Shown here: positions 57,472 to 64,000 of the stretch, one piece after another
Position numbering within the stretch: position 1 is the stretch's first letter
How the letters are laid out: each line of letters begins with the position of its first letter
DNA from: Zelopaecilomyces penicillatus
Taxonomy: Eukaryota > Ascomycota > Sordariomycetes > Hypocreales > Pseudodiploosporaceae
DNA length: 64,000 nt
Direction: 5' to 3'
NCBI GenBank assembly: GCA_005765155.1
Contig: VCCP01000006.1
Span: 3,360,501 to 3,424,500, forward strand
Notes under the pieces: model-generated
What the model was told of the DNA's origin: nothing
Seen by the model: the letters and a program-made list of their open reading frames with translations, nothing else
The model's database searches: none
Program-made: the position numbers and the translations under genes

Positions 57472-57662
57472 CTAGATAGTGAATATAGACATACATGTAA
57501 AGCAGTTGCTATAATTCAGGGTAGAGTATCCAGAGACAAAGCAACACCCAGGTATTTTGTACTTTGGGTCGCCGTAGCAGATTTCTTCATCGCGGGGGGG
57601 GGTGGATTGGCGGGAACGGCAGCGACGGCAGCGACGAGCAGTGCAACGACGTAGAAATGCAT
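57472..57662 (-). pseudogene. Hydrophobin-like paralogue, frameshifted and truncated
   Basis: Second member of the array. The start at 57662 gives a good signal peptide (MHFYVVALLVAAVAAVPANP). A run of nine C on the coding strand (57594-57602 on plus as G) then precedes the mature part, which is readable only in a different frame: CYGDPKYKIPGCC, the same first-three-cysteine pattern as the neighbours. The second half (C5-x-CC-x-C) is not found downstream; the frame stops at 57472. The homopolymer is the likely cause of the frameshift. The missing second half makes it a pseudogene regardless. Confidence 0.6.
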
Positions 57663-58490
57663 GTTGGAATTATGTGTTTGTTGGTTGAAGGTGAGTGATG
57701 GTTGCTGAGAACGAGGTTTGGTCAAGGGGGAAGGAAAGGCTTGTTATTATATATATATATATATTCTGTTCAAGCACCAGCCATGACTCTGCGTGCCACT
57801 GCGTCCGCATTTCCGTCTTTTTGACGACCGCAATTACTTGGAGCCAGCAAAGTGAAACCAACAACATTCTTTACTCTGCAGCTACATCGATTTCTCTTGC
57901 AGGCTTGCAGCACCCTCAACATCAATCCACACCAATTGAATATTTATCCGACCTTGAAAATCCCTGCTCAATGATCAACCCTTGCATCCTGGCTATCCCT
58001 TGCATGAGCTTGGCTGCCGAGATCTTACTCTGGTCTGGAGGGCCAAGGTCACAAGGCTGCTTCAGGTGTGAATACTATAATGATGAAAAATACACATGAG
58101 GCATGTATGTAAGAGGCGCCGGCTGTATTTTATTCTGAATAAATAACATAAAAGCTTCCGCTTACCTTGGGCACGGGAGGCTTATGCACCATTAGGGGTG
58201 ACTGAAGCAAACTGTGCCCAGCTATTCATTAGGAATATACATCCTCATAATTGGCTGGAGGCGTCAAATAGTAGATGTAGCTACATAGTGATATACTAGA
58301 ATCTATGCCATGATTACCTTATATAACTTTTATTAACTATTTCAGCAATACTGTCACAACAGGTTAATGAGCATTCAGCCTTTGTAATAGCTACCTTTAT
58401 AAGACAAAAGCTGTATTCACAGCTTGTAATAACCTCAAACACGTCTACATCACAGACCTTGCAAAAGCCTGCGCCACACTCAGGCCGCAG
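57663..58490. other. Intergenic within the hydrophobin-like array
   Basis: About 830 bases with an AT run near 57750-57764. No gene is recognised. Confidence 0.4.
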
Positions 58491-58994
58491 CTAAGGCCGG
58501 CAGGCGCCTTTGGCGGGATAAAAAGAAGCTGAAGAGGAATACCTATATTGAGCCATCCAGCTTTGCTCACCACTCTTACAACCAAGACTGTCGTAAAGCT
58601 CTGTTAGCGATTTGCATGTGAAGTTTCCGTCTTCTGGGTCACTACAACAGTGAGCTTGAGTAGGTCCAAGGAGCATGTCGCATTGAGCCTCAATTTGGTG
58701 GGTCTTCAAATCCCGCTCGTAGTAGATCACTAAGGTATCGAGAAAATCGATTTCACTTGTCAACCGCACGCAAACTCGCACTCATGAAGTCTTTTCTGCT
58801 CAACCAGACAGTGGATGAATACGTACGTTTAACGCAACTGTTTTGATCCAGGGAGGAGCCTTCAGAGACTTCGCAACAGCCAGGAATTTTGTACACAGGG
58901 TCGCCGTAGCAGAGGTCGTTATAGCCACGTGATATTAGTTTGGCGGGAACGGCAGCATGACAGCGACAAGGAGGGTGACGATGGGGAATTGTAT
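58491..58994 (-). pseudogene. Hydrophobin-like paralogue with lost start and shifted signal peptide
   Basis: Third member. The mature region reads CYGDPVYKIPGCC...SC, then an intron (58728 region to 58826, GTACGT...CCTTAG) and CDMLLGPTQAHCC...C, giving C-x10-CC-x12-C-x18-C-x10-CC-x9-C. Upstream, the signal-peptide sequence (QFPIVTLLVAV) is clear, but the codon where ATG is expected reads ATA (58994-58992). The signal frame differs by one base from the mature frame near 58960. So it has no start and a frameshift. The coding part of the second exon is otherwise well kept, so decay seems recent. Confidence 0.6.
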
Positions 58995-60436
58995 CTTGGA
59001 AAAGATGTTATTGAGGGGATTGGTCAAGGCCGAGGTCTGGTTAAGAGAGCATGGGTGGAGAAAGGACAAGGAGCAGGCGGCCTGTTCTTTGGAAGCAAGT
59101 TGTTGATGGTGAGCAATTGTGTAGAAGAGAGGAGAAATCAGTCACTGGCAGAATTGATTTGCATATTATCCTGTTCGAGCTCCAATCGATACTCTACTCA
59201 CCATTGGGTCTTCAGGTTCCTCTTTCTTGACGACTGGAATTGAAACCGTCATCCTTCACCAAGCAGCCAAGCCACATCACCCCCCTTGCAGGAACCCCGC
59301 GCCTTCAAGACCAAACCTGGTCAATTAAACATTTATCCTGCATATATCAAGTATCTTTCCCAACTATGAACAATTGGATTCTTTCTATCCATTGCATCAG
59401 ATCGGCTACCAGTTTCTTCTGGACTGGAAGGGTCGAAGTTGAGGGGCTGCTGGCTCTGACTGACCCTTGCAGATGAGGCAAGACCCGAGATGTAGAGTAC
59501 AGTATTGATGAGATTGATACAATACACAGCAAGATACCTTTGAAGCATGTAACTATTAGTATGCTGTAACCATCTATTAAAATAACACAAGGCAATTCCA
59601 CTGTATTCTTCACTCGTGGACATTGTAATGCGCACAGGTAGGTATGTAACTGGCCTAGCCTAGTGTTAATTCCAACGCCCCTATCAATGGGCATCGTGTA
59701 GTCAGCTCTCTGCTCATGTACGATTCATTAGGTAGGCTCGTGAACATTTGAGTCAGCAGTCTTTCTAAATGATCTCACCTTGAGCAGGCCCTGGCGCGAG
59801 GAAGAACGGGGCATGAAGGTCTGGCAAGAAGGGTGAAGCGGAGATAAAAATACAGCACTGCTATGTGTAGTGACGACGGTTTGTACTCCAACGTAACGCG
59901 TGTCTAAGAATCCAGAATGCAACAATTCAATCCCCAATTAGTACCTATCTGTCTTTCATAATAACTTCGTCCCATCATACTCAGGTGAAATCTTTTCGCG
60001 TTTCATCCACAAAACATCAACACTTCTACACTAGATCTTGCTTTTGACGACCAGGCTGATAGTGGTGCCAGGAATTTAGGGCATGCCATCATAATGGTTG
60101 GACATCTACACAATATTCATTGTATGTACGACGCCGCCGCCCTGTACTACATTCAAGACAATGAATTTGTGCCGCAAGTAATGTAAGATTAATCCACTAT
60201 GCTATCATATTCCTCTCTAGTATAGGCATCCTTCTACATAAGAGGTTAGCAGTGGGTATTTGCTATACAAGGGTCCAGACTGATCCGCCCGAATCCGTTC
60301 ATCACCCCCCACTTACAATCGTTGTTGACGCAGAACATAAGTAATATGATCAAGTGATGAGCTCAAGTACTCATCCATGATCAACATAACCAAGGAGACG
60401 TAAGTGTTGCGCAATTCCCTGCCACAAGCTTGGGCT
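58995..60436. other. Gene-poor region, 1.4 kb
   Basis: Between the hydrophobin-like array and the UstYa-like genes. Short frames only; no gene is recognised. Confidence 0.4.
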
Positions 60437-61162
60437 CTACTGTCCCTTGTGGTGATAATGAGGAGCCATTACAAGAGTGTTGTTTGGGTTATTCGCCCTT
60501 CGTGGGTTCCCCTCGCCGGCTTTTACGCAAGAAAAATACTTGACAGCCAGTGCTAGATTCTCTTTGGCCCCCGGCATGCCCGTGTAAAGCCCGTTTGCGC
60601 AGTGCTTTGAGTGCGAAACGCTCGCTGACAGGTCGTCTAGCTTTCTGCCTGCGACAGCTGATCGGAACTGCTTCATCCAGACGTACGCGCAATGGTGTTG
60701 GTGTTGGTGCACCGAGGCCCAGACCGGGTAGGTGTGTTCTCCGCGTCGCAGCTCGTCCATGGGGATGGCATGTGTGAGATTTTGGTCGTGGTAGAATTCC
60801 CAGTCGCGCACGGCGAGGAACTCGTCCATGAGCTCTAGGTCGGAGCACTCGGGCAAAAGCCAGGATCCGATCATGACGTCGTATCGGCAGTTGCGGGCGT
60901 GAGCCTCCTTCACTGTGCTTCCGCAGTGTGTCCATCTCGGACGAGAGAAGGCGTACCCGATACCGGTTACAAGAACGGAGCACAGAATGAATAGGATGCC
61001 TCCGACAACCCACTGACGAAGTCGATTGGTGGGCGAACCTCGGCGTGGTGGCTCGAGGCCATCTTTTTCTGATGAGGGTATGAATGGGCGGTCCTGGTCG
61101 ATCGAACTCTGTGCAGAGTCGTCCAGATCGTTTGGAATTGAGCGGTATTGGGATGTTGGCAT
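60437..61162 (-). CDS. UstYa/DUF3328-like membrane protein, 241 aa
   Basis: Single-exon gene. The start at 61162 is chosen because the open frame upstream includes a 24-C run and lacks family features. Cytosolic N-tail, one membrane segment (about residues 51-71: WVVGGILFILCSVLVTGIGYA), then a lumenal domain. It carries CGSTVKEAHARNCRYDVMIGS, frequent in a UstYa-related group, and two HxxHC motifs: HQHHC at 154-158 and HSKHC at 184-188, 30 residues apart, as in UstYa proteins. UstYa-family members are oxidases or oxidative cyclases in fungal ribosomal-peptide (ustiloxin-type) and some other pathways. This copy is divergent: the residues around the motifs differ from the canonical FHQLHCL. It is divergent in orientation from the next gene, with about 680 bases between the starts. 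Confidence 0.8.
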   Translation of the reverse strand: MPTSQYRSIPNDLDDSAQSSIDQDRPFIPSSEKDGLEPPRRGSPTNRLRQWVVGGILFILCSVLVTGIGYAFSRPRWTHCGSTVKEAHARNCRYDVMIGSWLLPECSDLELMDEFLAVRDWEFYHDQNLTHAIPMDELRRGEHTYPVWASVHQHQHHCAYVWMKQFRSAVAGRKLDDLSASVSHSKHCANGLYTGMPGAKENLALAVKYFSCVKAGEGNPRRANNPNNTLVMAPHYHHKGQ

Positions 61163-61844
61163 TTCGACGTGGTGTGCAGCGAGTGTGTAAGAAGAAGACG
61201 AGTAGACGACAGGGAGGTGGATAAGAATAGGAAGGGCAATGGGAATACCATACCACGCCCTATGTGCAGCCCAACTAAGAAGCACACGAATACCTTGTCT
61301 GCTCGTCAAATGCTGGTCGAACCTTGGCTTGTCGTTGAGAAACCCGTTGCGCTGCTGACGGCCCGCTTCTTTCGGCCATGTGAGACAAGGTTTATACCAC
61401 GCTACATAAAATCGGTTGATTTGTCTTCCCCCCCCCCCCCCCCCCCCCCCCTTTGCCACGGCCCGGCGGGCTCAGCCCAGGCCTATGACAAGTGTCGATC
61501 CTGACACATTCCCGCGTTGCTGACTCTCTCTTATCCCGGGGCCGTCCGGCCGCGATTAATAAACCAGAGTAAGCTTGTTTGCGCCAATCAACGGCAGCGA
61601 TGGAGATAATAGCTACGTTGATCCCCGATGCATGGCGTTTTTGAAAAGACCCACAGTCTGATAGAAAGTGGGATAATAGAAAGCGGGGTTTATTAAAAGC
61701 AAGAGCTGGGTTTATGGCGCTTGTATTTCTTATGTTTGCATCTTTGATGTTATGCATTTAAAGTGGTTCAGGAGAGGCTGCAGAAGTGTGGTTGAGATTG
61801 CGGAATCATTTTCTCTCATAGGGACTTTGTCATTTATTGCGAGT
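61163..61844. promoter_or_regulatory. Divergent promoter region of two UstYa-type genes
   Basis: The 680 bases between the start codons of two divergently transcribed UstYa-type genes. It should drive both. It contains a C24 run (61428-61451). No specific binding site can be asserted. Confidence 0.45.
61428..61451 (+). repeat. Homopolymer C24
   Basis: Twenty-four consecutive C in the divergent promoter between two UstYa-type genes, about 390 bases upstream of the right-hand start. Confidence 0.9.
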
Positions 61845-62624
61845 ATGGAAAGCGGTCCGCTGAGAAAAGAGTCGTTGGAGTCGTCAGTTTCTTGCCAGGA
61901 AGGTATATCACAATGTGATTATCGGCAGCGGAAGGCAGATGCCTCGAGTCTTCCTGGCTTCTCCCGTAGATGTATACCATGGTTACTTTGTCTGTCACTT
62001 ATAATGAACCTGCTCATGTTTGGGGCGACACTTTGGATTGGCTTGTTGCCGCGAGCATTATCGTCCGGTGATGGCGGCGGCGGCGGCACCGACAAACCCA
62101 ATGTTATGAAGAGCTTCGACGAGGCGGATCTGCGTTTCCAGTCTCTAGAGCAGCAGTACGACAGTCTATGGAACGGCAACTTTAGCACCGCCAACGGCAC
62201 AGGTATCCTTGATCTTCCCGACAAAGACCACAAAACAGGCTTCCAGAAGCTCGGCGGCCTGGCTATGTGAGTTCCAAGAGAAACAAGTTCCAGCAACTAG
62301 TGGACTGACGCAAAGCTCGCTCGTAGGTTTCACCAACTGCATTGCCTGTGGATTATCCGCGCCGACCTACGCAAGGCCATCAAGGGTCAGGACATTGCGG
62401 CCAACTGGGCCAATGCTGGTCATGGAAACCACTGTTTGGACTATCTGCGCAAGTCGATACTCTGCTTCGCTGATCCGACCATCGAGCGACCATCGGTTGA
62501 TGAGTCGTCGCCGCCTGCTTCAGATGGGGGCTTGGCTCTGGAAATTCGGGGCCATGAGAGGAGGATGTGTCGTAGTTCGGAGGCGCTGTACGCTCTGCGA
62601 GAGAAGAAAATGATTCAACAGTAG
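61845..62624 (+). CDS. UstYa/DUF3328 protein, 239 aa
   Basis: Two exons (61845-62266 and 62327-62624), joined through a 60-nt intron (GTGAGT...CGTAG) that falls just inside the first conserved motif. Type II membrane layout: N-tail, one membrane segment (about residues 43-68), lumenal catalytic region. The canonical motifs are MFHQLHCLWIIRADL (HQLHC at 143-147) and GHGNHCLDYLRKSILCFADP (HGNHC at 173-177), 30 residues apart. In ustiloxin, phomopsin and cyclochlorotine pathways, UstYa proteins perform oxidative cyclisation, hydroxylation or chlorination of a peptide. The substrate here is unknown. Two related genes flank it within 3 kb. Confidence 0.95.
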
Positions 62625-62750
62625 CATTGACTTTATTGTTACTGGAAATTAATCTTGAGAAATATGTTACATGACTTAGTCGACCGTAAGAAGGACAATA
62701 AGATACATGTTGAGAAATCATATAGCAACTGTTTACTTGTTTGCACCTGT

Positions 62751-63764
62751 CTACATGGTAGCATTCCGCGAGTCCATCCCCCCTACAGCCATTGGGCTCT
62801 GTCCTGTGGTATTCCTATCAGCCGCCCACTGTCTAATAGCCCCAAAATCTTTACACATGAATTCCTGCCGCGTGGGCAAGGTATAAGCCTTCTGTTCATG
62901 GTCCCAGAGATACCTTTGCGGCGTGGTATCGGCGTGACACATGAGCGTCAGCCGCAGATGCTCAATGCAGTGGTCTATTAGAGTTCATGATGAATATTTT
63001 ACTCAGTTTAATTCTCTTGAATGAGGGAAGAAGCATACCAATGTGGAACTCCCAAAAGTCAATGTCCTCTCCATTTTTCCATGAAAAGGCTTTTGGTTGC
63101 CAGACCTGTTTCCGGAGCATATGCTATATGTGTGTTAGATGAGTGCACATGAATGATGACGGGAGAATGTTTAAGATACATACGAGGCAATGGAGCTGGT
63201 GGAACACGTCGAGCTCTACGACAAACTTTCCGGGCATCTTGACGTCTTCTGTCGTGTGGTACGGAAGGCGGGCAGCTTCGCGTGCAGTGATGCCAACAAT
63301 ACCGACTAAAGTTGATATTTAGTCCCAAGCACGATACATTGACAATTAGTATAGTTCTCTCTTACCATTCAACAGCCCTTTCCATGCCTTATCTACTGCT
63401 TTAGAAGGGCGACCCTGGAACTCGGACGGATGGGCAGAGCCAAGTGTCTGTCGTTGTCTGTGGGCGGCCGGAAAGTCATCGTATACATCTAGCGCCCTAC
63501 GTCAGTTCCCATGGTAATAATAACATACATGCCACTCTGGTGGATTTGCGAACCTGGCCATCTCTTGTCAGCCATAGGGCCATGATGAAGGTTGAGGTAG
63601 AATAGTAGATAGGTGAGTATGAGTAACAGGTGTAAAGCCCATGGAGCCCAAGTCAAAGCGCGCCTCCAGAGTCCAGGCTGGTGGATACGTTCAGTGCCCG
63701 TGAGACTATCTTCATATTCTTCACAATTTGGCAACGCATGGAGTTGCTCATCCTCAGAATGCAT
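62751..63764 (-). CDS. UstYa/DUF3328 protein, 254 aa
   Basis: Five exons: 63764-63554, 63488-63366, 63305-63184, 63123-63039 and 62974-62751. All junctions keep the frame (total 765 nt). Introns of 65, 60, 60 and 64 nt begin GTTCGC, GTAAGA, GTATGT and GTATGC; the first donor is weak. One membrane segment (about residues 36-58: TWAPWALHLLLILTYLLFYLNL). Motifs: DVFHQLHCLHMLRKQ (HQLHC at 147-151) and FHIDHCIEHLRLTLMCHAD (HIDHC at 179-183), 32 residues apart. ITAREAARLPYHTTEDV before the first motif is also typical of the family. Convergent with the preceding UstYa gene, 126 bases between stops. Intact as assembled. Confidence 0.95.
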
Positions 63765-64000
63765 AATGATGCCGCCGAAGCAATAGGGAGGTGTTGAGCC
63801 GGTGTCACCGTGTGCATAGGTCTTGTTGGCAGTTTCTCTTTGATTCTGTTAAAAGGAAATCCACCGGGAAACGCATATATCAAAAGAGGTAACTCGGCTA
63901 AGTAGTCTTGACCGTCAGATGGCGTTGAAGTGATCACCTTGCATGAGATGTAAGCTATTTCGATACGAGCTTCATTGAACACCCATGTTAGTAATATTGT
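63765..64000. other. Right edge, unresolved
   Basis: Upstream of the last UstYa gene. The minus strand has a fragment with NEARIEIAYISCKVI near 63930-63975 that might be the end of another gene continuing beyond the window. Too short to judge. Confidence 0.3.

Noticed and set aside
1..64000. tRNA or rRNA genes
   Set aside because: No convincing tRNA T-loop/acceptor pairing or rRNA sequence was recognised by eye. A covariance-model scan would decide.

Overview
This window is filamentous fungal genomic DNA, most likely from a Sordariomycete and plausibly the Hypocreales. Genes are monocistronic on both strands and carry 47-141 nt introns with GT...AG ends and CTAAC-like branch sites. The proteins are typical of ascomycetes: a G-alpha subunit, a fungal dynamin, a 2EXR protein, KP4-like and hydrophobin-like secreted proteins, and UstYa/DUF3328 proteins. 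The order is inferred from protein flavour only; there is no rDNA or other taxonomic marker here.

Layout, left to right. 0-8 kb: a broken secreted subtilisin (296-1623) and a three-exon secreted protein of a DUF7029-like family (3213-5967). 8-17.5 kb: a secreted alpha-L-rhamnosidase (GH78), a HAD-fold class II terpene cyclase of the drimane-synthase type, and an MFS sugar transporter. 17.5-24 kb: a gene-poor stretch, then an F-box protein with a 25-C run inside its coding sequence and a 2EXR gene with an in-frame stop. 26-28 kb: a glucuronan/alginate-lyase-like enzyme behind a 170-bp hexanucleotide repeat, and a glyoxalase-family protein. 28-40 kb: a 55-residue secreted protein with a clip-domain-like cysteine pattern, two disrupted kinase-like (APH) genes, an unidentified decayed gene, and a group I G-alpha subunit. 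41-44 kb: a head-to-head pair of KP4-like secreted proteins. 45-51.5 kb: a dynamin-like GTPase, a ubiquitin-like protein and a BTB-domain protein. 51.5-56 kb: no gene recognised. 56-59 kb: three hydrophobin-like loci on the minus strand, one intact and two decayed. 60.4-63.8 kb: three UstYa/DUF3328-type genes at the right edge.

The window reads as accessory fungal sequence: long gene-poor gaps, many secreted small cysteine-rich proteins, several broken genes and long simple repeats. Two parts suggest specialised metabolism. One is the drimane-type terpene cyclase, which has no P450 or phosphatase beside it. The other is the UstYa trio, which may be the edge of a ribosomal-peptide (dikaritin-like) cluster continuing past position 64000. 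No tRNA, rRNA, CRISPR array or intact transposon was recognised.
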